This document shows, in pieces, positions 19,837 to 31,971 of a stretch of DNA of 64,000 bases. The notes beneath the pieces were generated by a model that did no database searches, was not told where the DNA came from, and worked only from the letters and a program-made list of their open reading frames with translations. Both the position numbers and the translations under genes were made by a program. The stretch is from positions 70,082,407 through 70,146,406 of the forward strand of contig JAKTNV010000009.1 in assembly GCA_022747635.1 (NCBI GenBank), given 5' to 3'. The stretch comes from Hetaerina americana. Its lineage: Eukaryota; Arthropoda; Insecta; Odonata; Calopterygidae. How positions within the stretch are numbered: position 1 is the stretch's first letter; each line of letters starts with the position of its first letter.

Positions 19837-21657
19837 TAATCAGAGTTTAAAAAATCAATTATTAATTTAATTGATTTTCATTCCATTGGTTTTTATAGTG
19901 TTTTACAGTCCTTTAGGCTCCAAAAATATGATGTCGTAATCCAAAAAAGAAGTGATATTTGTTCTAATTAGCATTTTATGAGATATTTCGAATTTAAATT
20001 GCATTTTTTTCTGGAAGTATTATTTTCCGTACTAATTGCCGTAAAATACTTTTGATATTTAATTAAGAGTCAATATGAATTGGTGCACAGTACTTCTACA
20101 ATGCTTTAGAGCCGCACAGCTTTATGACGCATGCTGAAGATCCCCTTACAGATAATAAATACACATGCGGCATTATTGTGTTTACGGCTATCTGGTGTTC
20201 TCGTCAGACTGAGTATATTGTCATGAATATCATTCAGGGTGACAATACTTGGACGAATCTTTACGCGGCTATAGAACTATTCAGGATACCACTCATTACT
20301 TATGGTGGGTGTAAATCGGTCAGAACTTGGCATGAATTGTCATTGAACTCGTGGAACTAGTCTGACGTAATGAGAGTAAATAGTTTCTAACTCATTTAAT
20401 GTACGGATTAGGTAAGTAAAATTTAGAAAACAATGGCATAATTATCAATCGTCTTTTACACTTGAGCCAAAAGGCCTCGTTCATGTTGTTGATTCAGTGA
20501 ATTTGCAGGTCTTGAGCCAAATATAGTGGTTAGAAACGCAGGGGGAGTGGCCTCACCATCTTCTATGAGCGTAGAGATTTTCGCATGTTGAATTGTTCTT
20601 GTAAAAGCTCAGGGAAAGGTTTTTCAAAAATGTCTTAAAAATCAAGAAATTCACATTGAATTGGCCAAATATTATAACTTTCATGGAGAATTTTCTATGT
20701 AAAAGTGCAAATGTCATTATTAATCTTAGCTAGTGCCTTAATATTTCTCATTCATTCCTATCTAACTCAGTTTTTGGTCTAAATGATGTCGAATAATCGG
20801 TTTTATCAATTCTTGTGCAACTAAGTGTTGAAATAATGAATTTTGCAAACATCTCTTTACAACCACTCTTCCACCTTCCATCCTTAGCATTTACATTATT
20901 TTTCACACTTTCAAACAATAATTCATAAAATCCGCTAGACCGTTCGTTCCAGAAATACTGTTATAATGTAGGGGAGATGTGAGCATCAATATTTGTACTT
21001 ACTATTGCGATTGTTAGATTGCTTAACTGCAGTCTCCATTTTTCTCTATGCCAAGCTTTTTCTCTTACGACATAATAGCTTTTCCAATTCCATTACATAA
21101 GTTATTTACTTGCTCCGTAGAGAAGGAACTGCGCACTAATTTCGCACATCCACGTATGATCCCTTATATGCACTTTCGGAAACTGTACATGACTTTTGCA
21201 TTTATTTTCACACATTATTTTAGTTTTGATTGAGTTTTTGCTAATTGTTTCTGCATTAATTGTTTTACTGAAATCTAGAGGAAGTTAGGATTCCTATATT
21301 TGTCCTTTGGAATGAGCAGTTTGAATTTCCTTCACACGTGGTGAGATTTGTACACAGTACACAACATAAACACTTGACCACAAGTTGGGATGGTTAAACT
21401 TACCTTAGCCTAATCGCAGCCATTTGGTACCTGTATACGCGTACGTAAAATAGTTGTGTTGCGCATTGTGTTTGTATGCCGTTGGTCAGCTGTTGCCATG
21501 GATATTTCCGTACAAGGTAAAATTGCCAATAGTGGGCACAGCTTGGAAGGCGCTATCTTATGTTGTGATAGAAACCTAGTAAAACCCCGCACAGTCCACC
21601 TAGAAGGAGGTAACAATGGTGATACAGAATATTTTGATTGGCTATGGAATGCCGTAG
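19837..21657. other. No recognised feature
   Basis: AT-rich DNA. Frames at 20124-20360 (78 aa) and 21456-21662 (68 aa) are open, but I cannot assign them. Confidence 0.4.
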
Positions 21658-21858
21658 ATTAACAGACTAGGACGTTATGAACGAAGTAGGAGGGAAAGGA
21701 TAGGAATGTTGGAGGGAATGAAGGGAAAGATAAGAGGAATTCAAGGAAAGTGCGTTGTAGACTTTAATATTCTGTCTCGTTCGTTGATGCTGAGAAATAC
21801 AGAGGAACAGATAGCTGAGAGTGTACAGTATGTCCCTCCAAAATCTATCTTAGGCAGT
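21658..21858 (+). pseudogene. Unrecognised coding-like open frame without upstream ATG
   Basis: Sixty-odd sense codons follow the stop at 21655. They give a strongly protein-like, charged sequence: RSRRERIGMLEGMKGKIRG, IQGKCVVDFNILSRSLMLRN and TEEQIAESVQYVPPKSILGS. After a stop the same frame continues PIDGIISTIKRN. The only internal ATG codons lie well inside, so this is a fragment of something longer. I suspect a transposon ORF remnant but do not recognise the family. Confidence 0.3.
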
Positions 21859-21861
21859 TGA

Positions 21862-22639
21862 CTACCAATTGATGGAATAATATCCACTATCAAACGTAAT
21901 TAGTAGTTGAATTTTGTGCTTGCAATGATGGGTATTTGTTGATTTAAAAATTTCAGTGGATATTTTGTTTTTGTACCAATAGAGCGTTACTCTTATTTGT
22001 TGAATATTTTTCTCCGAGATATCATTAACATAAGTCATATAATCATAAAAGTTAGTTACCCTCATTCAGTTCATTTAAATCATTGCTTTAAAGTAGTATT
22101 ACTGAGCGTATTAACATAACGGTTGAATTACAAAATATGCTCCACTTCCAATGCTTTCTAATAAAATGCGTGTCATTGGGTATTAAAAAACCTCTGGATA
22201 AGTTTTTAATTATAATATGTAATAATCCTCACGTATTGAAGAATGATTGAAGAAAAACATTGATGGTTGATAGAGTTTAGTGCTTGGGAAGTTGTGTGAT
22301 ACCAATGTAAAAAGTAGGGTGTTTCGGTGAAGCTCTACTGGGATACGAATTAGTATCTTGTCCTTGAATTATGGGCGCCTAGTTAAACTGTAAGTTTTCG
22401 AAAATTTTCGAAATTGAGTTGGTTGGTACTTTAAAATGTATTCACATTGAATCAGAAAAGTGTGTGTGAATTCAAGTATAAGTGGGTTTGTAGCGCAAGT
22501 TTATATGTTATTTAATATACGAGTTTGTTCTTTGGCTATACTTGCTCATTCTTTTATTCAACAAAAAACTGGTGACAAGTTTGGTTTAGTCTTAACTAAA
22601 ATTAAGGTCATGGGATCTTAATTCACGTGTCACTCGCTT
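21862..22639. other. No recognised feature
   Basis: AT-rich DNA without a readable motif. Confidence 0.4.
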
Positions 22640-23055
22640 TTCAGTGAAATAGCGTTGTTCTCATATTTGATCTTTGAACTTCCTCTGTTGTTCTTCCATT
22701 CTATTTTTCATTATGATATTCACTATGCTATTTATTCTCCCTAAGCATAAGTCCAATTAGTTTCTCTCTTTTTGTTAGGCTTCTCTCTTAATTCGGTCTA
22801 GAAGTATTCCTTAATTGGTTGTATGTTAATTCATTTATTTTCATCATTTTTCTGCAGCACCATATCTCAGTCACCTGCAATCTTATTTACTTCGCTTGCT
22901 CCTCTCGTCCAAGTCTCACCCTCGTAGAAAAGTAAACTCTATATGTTTGCATATGTTTTAATGAAGCTCCTACTTATCTATCTACTGCTATTAACCGCTG
23001 GTAAATGTTCCTATCAGCCTTCGATAGCATTCCAATTTTGCTTGATACTAGACTG
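22640..23055 (-). mobile_element. LINE C-terminal fragment, decayed
   Basis: The minus strand reads KIGMLSKADRNIYQRLIA, then in another frame YYEGETWTRGASEVNKIA and DMVLQKNDEN (normally YGCETWT...NKIAATEMWxxRRM). Further on comes LIGLMLRENK in the place of the IGHxLRxN motif, then IIMKNRMEEQQ. Multiple stops and frameshifts. Its TEIW-type block differs slightly from the other RTE-like pieces and may represent a different family. Confidence 0.6.
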
Positions 23056-23094
23056 ATCAGCGGAGTTAAAAACTGAAAATTCGCGGTTAATATT

Positions 23095-23530
23095 CTACAG
23101 CGAAGACAAAGTCGTGAACGGCGGGGTACATTTCTCTGCGGGGTTTGCATTCTAAGCGCACGGCCCTCGAGCCGCGGTTAAGTTTCATTTTCATCGGGCG
23201 CGTTTATTGCGCCGGCGCGGGATATTTTTTACAGAATCGTCGCCGAGCGTTAGCGACCGCGAAATGCGCTCAGTGGACACACTCGATCCAGTGGACTTGC
23301 GCTCCGAGGGAGCCTTCTTCCCTCTGGTGGTATCGCTTCGCCTATGGCGCGCAGCCTTGCCTCGTGTCATGCCCGAGAGCTATCCTTTTGACCCCTGAGC
23401 CGATGTCCACGTGGCGAGGAGGTATTGCATCAACAGCCTACTCCCTCTCATTCCTCGCCATTTTATCGGTGTGCTCATCTAACGCACCTATTCCCGGTCA
23501 AGGTTACGCCCGACGCCTTACTTGATTCTT
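23095..23530. other. CpG-rich island
   Basis: Dense CpG, including GGGCGCG and GCGCCGGCGCGG blocks near 23198-23222, inside AT-rich flanks. The 126-aa frame on the plus strand (23145-23525) has an Arg/Ala/Ser-rich composition and a 63-aa rival frame, so it is not called. Candidate regulatory island. Confidence 0.4.
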
Positions 23531-25555
23531 CTGCGTACTCGTCACCCTACACGCCACCAATAGGGTAAGGATCGGTAGGGTTTAGGGTTGTTGGAGACTT
23601 GACCCTTCCGGAGCGTTAGGGGTTAAAGCTTTGTTGGATGGGTGCGTGGAAATAGTCGCCGACGCTGGGTTGGAGTTTATGAAAGAAAACGCTTGGAGAT
23701 AGAGAAGACAAACCTTCCCCGCGATGGGAGGAGAAGGCAAGGGACTTGGACGAATAAGATGTGTTATGAGAAGTATGGAAGCAGAAGCCATCGAAAACAT
23801 TTGACAGTACAGCACACCTGAGTACGAAGTGGACAAGACTGAAGATTGAAGGAAACTGATATTTTCTTAGGCCACGCCTCTCCGACCCACATCTAATGAG
23901 TCATTCTCACTTACCATAGAGATCTCCCTCACATTTTCCAACCATTGGCAAAGATATTTGAGTTCATAAAGACTAAAGTGGTCAGCAATCACCCACACAA
24001 CCTTTTTCGTCACAGTTTTTCAGAATGCAATCACCCTCACCACGGAAAGTGGGTTTCTGCGCAAATTTCAACCAAACTATAAATACTGCATTGAATGCAG
24101 CAGACGCTCTTCGATACCTGGCGCCAATAACGAGCGCTTGTTGTCGGTGCTAGTACGTGACCAGAGTGAAGGCATTACTGGCGCCGATCGCTGCTGCCCG
24201 CCTTCGTTCGCAACCATGCAATCATGTCTAGTTTGCGGACAGAAAGTTTTTATTTAAGTTTGAATAATAGGATTAAACAAGGCAACGCGAAAAATAAAAT
24301 AAATAGTGCCTTTTGTGGGCATTTTCATTAGTTCAATCGGTTTTTAAGTAAAAGCTTACAGTTTTTTTCAGCGTTCAACAAAATAAACTGGTCAGCTGAT
24401 ACGTGTTGACTATACATATGACTGAAAATGAGTTGTGGATAGCCTTCGCATATAATTTGCCATAGTCAAAGGGGGCAGAGGTCAAAGTTATCGAGTGGCA
24501 TTGGCACCGAACGACTGGAAAATCCACTCTGGTGAACGATCAGCGCAGTCACAACACCCTCTTGCTTCAGAAGGTTTTGGTAGTCTTCAACTAATCTGCA
24601 TCGCCCTACACTGGAGCAGCCCCGTTGAATGCATGGAAAGGCTGATCGGCACCAACTTGCGCCGGCTGGATAGCAGTGATTAATAATCGCTTCTTAAGAT
24701 ATCCCCTTGTAAAGTATTCTCCACGTACCGTCTAAACGATTACAATAATTCCACCAAACTTACCTTGTACCTTGGGAACTTTGGTCAAAACATAATAATG
24801 AGTCGCGAGTGTTGGTGTTGGGTGATGAGGTGCGCTAGAGACAGCGGCGCTCGAAATTATTGAACCCATTTCCTTGTGGTTGTGGAGATTTATTAGGATA
24901 AGGAGTTGGTGCCCGAAAAACAATTTGTTTTTAATTTTTTTCTGAGGCTGTTCATTGGTCGGGGGTTGTGGCTATTATTACAAAAATTAAAATAATTAAT
25001 GAATTCATAAAATTTGGCAGGGCAAGTTATTAAAACGATATAAATTTCAAGAATATGTAATCAACAGCAGTAAGCTTCAAGCTAAGACTAGGGTGTGGGG
25101 CATGGTGTCACGCGCTGGTCATGGAGTAACAAAACAGGTCTCCAAAATAAAAAATTAAGTTCTTAATTTTTAGCTGCAGTTTATAAATGTAAAAAACTTC
25201 AAATGAAATAGATCGTGACAGCTAAAGGCACATGCATTTTGGTATTTAAGTGATATACATCTGTACGCCGATCCGTTTATACATTCCCTTCCTTGTGTCG
25301 CTTGTAATTTCGCAGGAAATGTGGTCCCCAAATAATCACGCAGCTATGATGAAGCTGTGGAGTACCAGAGGCGTCACTGTGTCACTACGTATAAAACGAA
25401 ACTAAAAATTTTAGATAGAGCCAAGTAAATCTGTGTACCCTGTGTTTAGACTATATAGCGTCAGTGTTTTTATTTAATTCATACTTTTTGGCGTAATAAC
25501 ATAGATCAACCATAGAACGCATATAGTTTGTGATAGAGGAAAAACAGCGTTTTCT
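23531..25555. other. No recognised feature
   Basis: Mixed DNA. ACTATAAATAC at about 24076-24086 is TATA-like but has no supporting initiator or exon. The frame at 24495-24683 (62 aa) is unassigned. Confidence 0.4.
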
Positions 25556-25925
25556 TGTCTTCCATGAAGAGCGTGCCATCTCAAGGGAATCATTCCACGT
25601 ATCCTCAGTATTTCAGGGTTTAGTTTTTTTCATGAAATTCGCAAATGTACTCTCTAGCACACACTTTGAGCTATTGAAGTCCCATTTTTTAAACAAGTAA
25701 ATGTCTCTTTCGGGATACTTATCTCGGTTCCCATAAAGGGAAAACTTAGCGATTACTGCCCTGTGGCCACTGATTCCTTAAAATGTTTCTATACATAAGT
25801 CTTTTTCGAGTATTTTCGTTGCTAAAAAATCGAGAATGGTGTCGCCCCTAGTTGGTGAAATGGCAAGCTGATATATGTAGGTAAAACCTCCGTTCTTTTC
25901 AAAATCCGGAACATCACTTGTTATT
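25556..25925 (-). mobile_element. CR1/Jockey-like LINE endonuclease fragment
   Basis: The minus strand gives a nearly continuous frame: SDVPDFEKNGGFTYIYQL, AISPTRGDTILDFLATK, one stop, then GISGHRAVIAKFSLYGN and YLFKKWDF. The PTRGDxILDxLxT and GISxHxAV blocks are the C-terminal hallmarks of this LINE endonuclease; GISGH stands for the usual GISDH. It lacks the N-terminal catalytic part and the RT. It could belong to LINE-B or LINE-C, whose 5' parts are otherwise absent. Confidence 0.75.
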
Positions 25926-25961
25926 ACCTGCCAAAGAGTACTGTTTTTAATGAAGTAGTAG

Positions 25962-26241
25962 CTTTTAGGGGAGGTGACCGACAGCGGAGGTCATTTGCGA
26001 CATTTATGATGCACAGGAAATGATGAAGGGTAGAGATAAACCCGGCGTCGGCATTTGCCTGCTCTTAACGAAAGGCGCAAAGGGGTCCACAGCTTTACGT
26101 CTCATCCGACGGACGGTGTACTCATCCAAAGTGCCCTCCACAAAGCACCTCAAGTAGGGATCGAGATAACACTGAAAAATATCTGCCAACTCCAGGATTC
26201 GAACCCGAGCCCTCTTGGTGGGAAACCTTTACATTAGCCAC
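25962..26241 (-). repeat. SINE-A, full-length copy with tRNA-like head
   Basis: On the minus strand a pol III type promoter is visible: A-box-like TGGCTAATGTAA (26229-26240) and a perfect B box GGTTCGAATCC (26195-26205). A body follows, shared with 33957-34137 (TCGATCCCTACTTGAGG, GTGCTTTGTGGAGGGCACTT, GCTGTGGACCCCT, GACGCCGGGTTT), ending CACCTCCCCT...ACTACT. SINEs are non-coding and are mobilised by a partner LINE. The 61-aa frame inside is an artefact. Confidence 0.8.
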
Positions 26242-26289
26242 CACAACATCCCGATTCCCATTTAAAATGAAATATGGAATAAAGGTACA

Positions 26290-26326
26290 CTTCCAAGAAA
26301 CTGCGGGAGATGCCGCAACAGTAATT
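26290..26326 (+). repeat. Recurrent module, partial copy 3 (inverted)
   Basis: CCAAGAAACTGCGGGAGATG followed by CCGCAACAGTAATT is the reverse complement of the second half of the module at 38665-38720. The TAGCGGATGACTTCG half is not kept. Confidence 0.65.
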
Positions 26327-26339
26327 GTTGCATTAAACG

Positions 26340-27049
26340 GTACACTTGTTTTAGAAGTAAATTTCGCATACACATATAATATATATAATTCGGCCTTGAT
26401 TTGAACCAGTAATGGCTAATGCTTTCATCCATGACTCTTATAAATCTTTCCAAGAAACAATGAGTCAAGTTTCACAATGCAAAATCAATTCGTATATATT
26501 TTATGAGTTTCATTATAACAGCATACGTATTGTTGATTGAAAACCTTATACTTGAACGTTTACCGATGATAAATCAGTTTTGATTTAGCATGCACAAAGT
26601 CAAAGAAAAGATTATTTATGTACTTAAGAGGCTCAGTTATTAAGCTCAAACAACGATAAGAAGCATACTAATCCCTAGCAAATATCTACTTCAAACTCAC
26701 CTTAACACGAAGAGTATTTAGCTTAAATGTCGTAAATCTTTGGAAATACATAATCGTTTTGGCGACATAGGGCCGTGTTTCATCGCAAAATTTATGGCAG
26801 GTATAATTTTAGAAGGGAGTTAAAAGCCTTTGTCGTGGACATTGGCTGCCTTGATTTGAATTTTTCCCATTTACGCGATAACAGAAGCATCATCTACATT
26901 GTGTGTCCGACCAACTACTTGTTGAAAAAACGGCGAAAGATTTGCTGCAACTATCCCGTTTTTTTTCCGGTTACTTTGAAAAATGCACACAAATGTGGTA
27001 TGTTCCCTCGAGCTGCGTCTTTCTTCTCCAAATGATTAATGTTTTCATT
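26340..27049. other. No recognised feature
   Basis: AT-rich DNA. A weak tRNA-like B-box match on the minus strand near 26399-26408 has no accompanying A box that I trust. Confidence 0.35.
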
Positions 27050-27660
27050 TCTGCCTCCATTCCCCCGCGTCGCCGCAATTTGCTGTCCCAGGAACTTGAA
27101 ATTCTACTCTCATCGCGTGATCTTCTCTCCCTCGAAATGATTTAGCGGAGCGGCGCAGAAAACTCATCGTGCGCGACGGATTCCGGATCTCGCTCCCTCC
27201 TCGCGCTTTCCCTCTTCGGCGCGTTCTCTCGTCCGCCGCGATTCCCTCTCGGCTCCCCGGGGCGTTGATTCAGCGTGTAACCGGTGCCTCTCATGCACTC
27301 GCGACAACACCAAGGCACACATTATATATATCAACCGCTCCCGGGCAATCAAAGGCAATCCTTCAGTTATATGGCCGCCATTCGCCAATTCGAGGAAGTA
27401 TTCCTCCCTTTCGTTGGGAGCGGTCGGAGGGTGAGATTTCGAGTGGCGAACGCAAACCTTTTCGGCTTCCCTCTGTTTCCACAAGTGCATGCCACCCCAG
27501 GTGGCTTTTGTTTTACTCTCATTGCAATGTTGCGGATTTCACGAGTGATCCCTCCGCTGGAGATTGCTTCGGTTAGAGTGTTTTTAACAAGTTTTTTCTT
27601 CCATTCGCTCAAGTGGGTGCGATGAATCCTCCTCGGAATTCGCGTCTGGTGTTTATTTTT
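27050..27660. other. CpG-rich island, promoter-like
   Basis: Strong CpG density at 27140-27280, then TATATATA at 27323-27330, a TCAGTT initiator-like motif at 27363-27368, and ATGGCCGCCATT just downstream. The TATA-to-initiator spacing of about 42 bp is too long for a standard core promoter. Open frames of 102-135 aa exist on both strands and are mutually exclusive. Candidate regulatory region only. Confidence 0.35.
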
Positions 27661-28511
27661 ATCCTCTTGGGTCATAAGATTTTCAATCTTGCATGAGAAT
27701 AAAACGTTTATTTCTGGTATTTAAGTCATAAATATTCGAAATCATGTTCCCACCTACGACTTCTCACGCCGTGCTAAAAATGTACTCCTTTCTAAAACAA
27801 TTTGACGCGTCGCAGAGAGAGAATCCTCTTTGATAAATGCTCCATCCGTGTTTGGCTTCCTAAGTATTTTAAGAGAAAGGATGAGTGTAATTGTCGGGGT
27901 AGATACACCAAATGCTCCCGCGGCGTGAACTTAAAAGCAGAAAGTTTCAATATCAATTTCATTATAATTCCACCATTTCGCTCCTCTATTTGATCATTCT
28001 GCTGAAAAAAAATCTCTCACCTTGGGATCATAACCGCATAAAGTCATATATTCATGGGTAATCATCATGTAAAAAAATTAAGTGGCAAATTTTCTAGTTT
28101 TCTCGCATTAGGTGGCGTTGGTATTTGTATTTCTGTAGGAGCGTAATCAATATATCTTCAAATCATCTGTCTACTTCTAAAGGGGCTGCTAAAGAACATG
28201 GCCTTGGGTTTCGTACGTAAGGCCGTATTCTTTAGTATGGTTTATTTATTAGTATTATTAATATTCGTCCAACAGAGTGCACATCATGTTTGTGTGTGTG
28301 TGTGTGTATTTATAGTTTATCATAGGTTATATATAGAAAAGGATTAGGTGTTTGTATCGATCCGTAATCCTCTTTCTCTCCTCATTCCCCGAAGACCACC
28401 AGACCAGAAACCCTATTGGCTGGGCATTTGCCCTTCGTTTCAACGCTGCTTCGGTGTGACAACGTCTACCCCTTCAGCGACAGTGTGCGTGCAATTTGCA
28501 CAGGGAAAACA
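27661..28511. other. No recognised feature
   Basis: AT-rich DNA with a short (GT)n run at about 28288-28307. The 60-aa frame at 28348-28530 is unassigned. Confidence 0.4.
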
Positions 28512-28559
28512 ATGGCGAACGAAAGTGTAAATGGCGAACGTGTACCTTTCCAGTGTTAG
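28512..28559 (+). CDS. Possible tiny first exon or uORF (speculative)
   Basis: ATGGCGAACG in a favourable context (AACAATGG) opens 15 codons to TAG. ATGGCGAACG is repeated 19 bp downstream in another frame. A GTTAGT at 28555 could serve as a splice donor. No downstream exon is recognised. Confidence 0.12.
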   Translation: MANESVNGERVPFQC

Positions 28560-28781
28560 TGAAGGAGAAATTGAGAAAAAGACCACTAGTGGGTTGGCAA
28601 TTGGCCGTAACCTAATGAGAAGAATTATACTGAGAAGAATTAAATAACCTTATATTTATGGGCGGGGACATTTTTCCCTTTTCATCGGCAACAGGACGGA
28701 AACTACAACTAAGTCTTAAAATTAAACATTAACTTATTAATTCTGGTCTACAATCTCTCTTTTTTTTCTCTGTTTTGCACA

Positions 28782-28783
<2 letters not shown>

Positions 28784-28852
<69 letters not shown>

Positions 28853-28860
28853 ATATATTA
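28784..28860. repeat. (TA)n microsatellite
   Basis: About 57 bp of uninterrupted TA followed by GTATGTATGT and a short TA run. Confidence 0.95.
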
Positions 28861-29119
28861 TCTATTTTTTTTCCTTAGCTTTTGTTGTTTTTTTATGAAG
28901 AAGAATTCATCAGTCGTGGATTAATTATTCTCACTCTGTCCTCTGCGCCCTGACTACAGCTCAGCACACCTTGTACATTGGGTTTCTCGTATTTATCGTC
29001 GCGACTGTCCAGGAGACTATGCACCGTCTGATATTTACAGTAGACGTACATTATAAACTTTTGACGGATCGTGGAAATAAACAGTACATACCCCTTTTGG
29101 CTGCCGCGCATTATTTGAT
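28861..29119. other. No recognised feature
   Basis: T-rich to mixed sequence without a motif. Confidence 0.4.
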
Positions 29120-29350
29120 TTCTTTGCAAGTGTGACGGGGGTTGGATTCAGTGGGTGGTGACGAACGCGGCCGTCCCGGCGGGCTTTGATGCCCTCCGCG
29201 GGCGAGCTATTTAACGTTTTTTCCTGTCGGATATTTTCCACAGCATTGCCATGCCTCTGGCCCGTGGGAATTCACGCTCTCGTGGGGAATGTGGTTGGAC
29301 TCGCGTCGTTTCGCATTAAATATACCCGACCGCAGGTGGGTGCCCCGCAG
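29120..29350. other. Compact CpG-rich block
   Basis: GC-rich segment with CCCGGCGGGCTTTGATGCCC near 29176-29195. It includes CTTTGATG, a TCF/LEF-type binding sequence, and an inverted CCCGC block. Candidate regulatory element; no gene seen. Confidence 0.3.
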
Positions 29351-30955
29351 GGGAACATCAGGGGCATTTGATTGGTGGTCATAAAGTAAAATACGTACGT
29401 GGGATGGACATGACTACCTGAGGTGGGAGTCAGTCGCTGTGAACAGATGGAAAGTGCACAATAGAAGGTCATTTAAACTTTGAGAATGGATAAATGATAA
29501 ACCTAGTGAGACTACCTGTTAAATAACGTAGCTCGTCTCTTTATTCCCCTCACTAATGATTTGCCAGTGCTAATAAAAATGCCTAGTCTTGAGAAGAATT
29601 ATCCAAGACAAGTGTTTAATTTAAATATCGGGATGATAGGTGAGGGCAGAGCTCATACCGTGCCAATTTTGTTTCTACGTCGGTATATGGGGAGTATAAG
29701 TCCCTTTCGCTATAACCACTGTGGTTTCCAAAGAAGAGCTGATATCCAAATTTCTGATGGTGGAGTTTATGTGACACATTTGAATTCCAACTCTTCGGTC
29801 AATAGTCAAAGTCTCTACTCAACTAATCAACCACGAATCCGAATTCTAATCAAAATATTTGTAGAATTTCTTATGAAATACCTTGCTAGAATCACCTTGT
29901 TCTTTGCCGGAGCAACTATTCAGATGATTATCAGTATAAACTAAAATGTAACTAATAATATAGGATTCTCCGGAATTGAAAATGAGAGAATGGAGAGAAT
30001 CCCATGGCTGCATACGGCAAGGTTCTGTCTTAAGAAGATTTTGAGGAGGATTTCCAATGAAAGCTGAAGAGATACGAGTAATATTTGCTTCACACGAGGA
30101 AACTTGCGTTATTCAATCGAAAACAGAAATGCCATATGACAGTTTAATTTCAAACAAGTCATCCATCGAGATTTTTAGCAGTCCTTCGTCCTTGGATCCA
30201 TCGATAAGCTGCATTGGCCGACAGGCTGCTGTTAATAATTACTCATCAAGAAAATTCATTTTTTTCGTTTCGAATGACGACTTCCCGATGACCTCAGGAA
30301 AACATCTTTCGTCCACTAAGACGATAGTACTTACTGGAATTAAACACTAATTAACCATAATTATCTGCCTTTCTCCTAAATGTAATGTCCTCTCCAACAA
30401 ACAAATTAATTTGCTTGAAATCATCAATTTAGTAATAAACGGTAGAGCATGTTTTTTTTCCGGGAATAGAGGAACGAAAACCAAAAAATACATGACTCGC
30501 GGGAATAAAGCTGGTGCATGTACGCCAGAAAAAATTGCATCTTGCGTAGATGAGTTAATTTATATTATGCATAGGAGCTGTAATGTCAGTGTAGCCTCCT
30601 GTAGTTTTTCGCGGCATTATGGGCAGTATTCCAGGTGAATGAGAATTACGATGCATGAGAAAACCTACAGTCATTCCTGTAAATATTCAGAAATAGTTTC
30701 TTTGAGCAATATAGTAGATTCTGCTGAAAATTTCTTGTAAAAGGGTAGTAAAACAATCTTAAAAATATTATTCTCTATAAGTTTAGTTTCTTATTCGTGA
30801 TTCTTATTTTGCAAATATGTATATTGTTGAAAATACAGAAGTAGTCAGAGTATAAAAAGAAGAATTAAGAAATATGAAGAATATCTTACAAAGAATTAGT
30901 TGTTGATAGGAAGTTTAATTAAATATTTAAGCCACCGATAAGTTAAAACTCAGTA
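29351..30955. other. No recognised feature
   Basis: Contains a 127-aa frame (29561-29944) and a 97-aa frame (30057-30350) on the plus strand, neither with a recognisable domain. In AT-rich DNA of this length I cannot separate them from chance. Confidence 0.35.
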
Positions 30956-31165
30956 ATAAAACGTAGTTCTATAGGGCTCCGAAACGTGGCCTTAGTTATA
31001 GGGGAATGTGTGTTGCGAAAATATAGGAGATCTTTGACATGTGGATCTGAAAAAGAATGGAATGAATTAAATGAACGTTAAGTAAAAAAATGTGTTGAAC
31101 GTGATTCGGGAAGAAAGACGGCTGTTCGGAGAAATCCAAGCAGGGAGAGAAAAATCGGAATGCAG
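30956..31165 (+). mobile_element. RTE-like LINE C-terminal fragment
   Basis: The plus strand reads VVL, stop, GSETWP, then FDMWI, KRM and VLNVIREERRLFGEIQAGRE (about 31092-31150). This corresponds to the LYGSETW, EMWxWRRM and VLxxIGEERxLxxEI blocks. Frameshifted and stopped. Confidence 0.6.
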
Positions 31166-31971
31166 GGCGTATTTACACATTAACTTCGATGGCTTCAGGC
31201 TCCACTTTGTGAAAATGAATGATAACTGCATTAGCAAACTAGGATATTTTCCCAACCCTTTATTACACTACTACCTGTTTCTACGCATAGGCGATATCAT
31301 CAGTTTAAATTATGAAAATACCAAGTTAATTTATTCACTCGCATCTACTCGTTTTTGACATGGATTGTTGACAATTTAGACATAGGGGAGCAAGAGAGAT
31401 TGAGGATGAAAATAGTTACGCATGTTGTTTGCAATTAATAGAGCTGAATAAAATATGGCAACAAAGTGTTTTATTGTCATATTACCTTTGGGTTAGTGAC
31501 GTAGCATATGGTGTCCCATAAGAGGAGTGCTTTCTCTGGGTCCATGAAAAACATGTGCTTTCAGTAATTATTTTTTTTTATTTGGTTCATTTCTAGTGAT
31601 CCTAATGGAGTTTATTTGAAATTGAGCAACACTTTCGGCGTTTGATTGGTTGAATGTATTAGAAACAGAGTTGATGATGTGTTGTTAATAGCTTGTTTCG
31701 ATGGCCTCATGCATATTTATGTACTCGTTGCCGTATTAAAATTCTTAGCACAAGAGCTGAGAGAGCCATCATCTCTTTCCGATCCCATTATCCACGTACT
31801 ATACTCGCCGTTTCATCCTCAAATGGCGGGAATGCCAAGGCGTCCATCGAGAAACGTCAGTGCAAGTATGGTCTCAAGTGCCCATTAGGATGGAAAGTTA
31901 TGCCTGTCGGATGGTTAACGAGGTAGGTTCAATTAATAACAGGAATTTGAGTTATTTGGAAAGAATTTCAT
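31166..31971. other. No recognised feature
   Basis: AT-rich DNA. The frame at 31646-31888 (80 aa) is unassigned. Confidence 0.4.

Noticed and set aside
24076..24086. TATAAATA as a promoter
   Set aside because: Isolated motif in AT-rich DNA without an initiator or downstream exon.
26399..26408. Another tRNA-like B box beside the partial module
   Set aside because: Only one box matches and the orientation does not agree with the 38.6 kb arrangement.
29561..29944. 127-aa open frame
   Set aside because: No recognisable domain, no regulatory or splice context; its length is not exceptional for the best frame in 64 kb of six-frame sequence.
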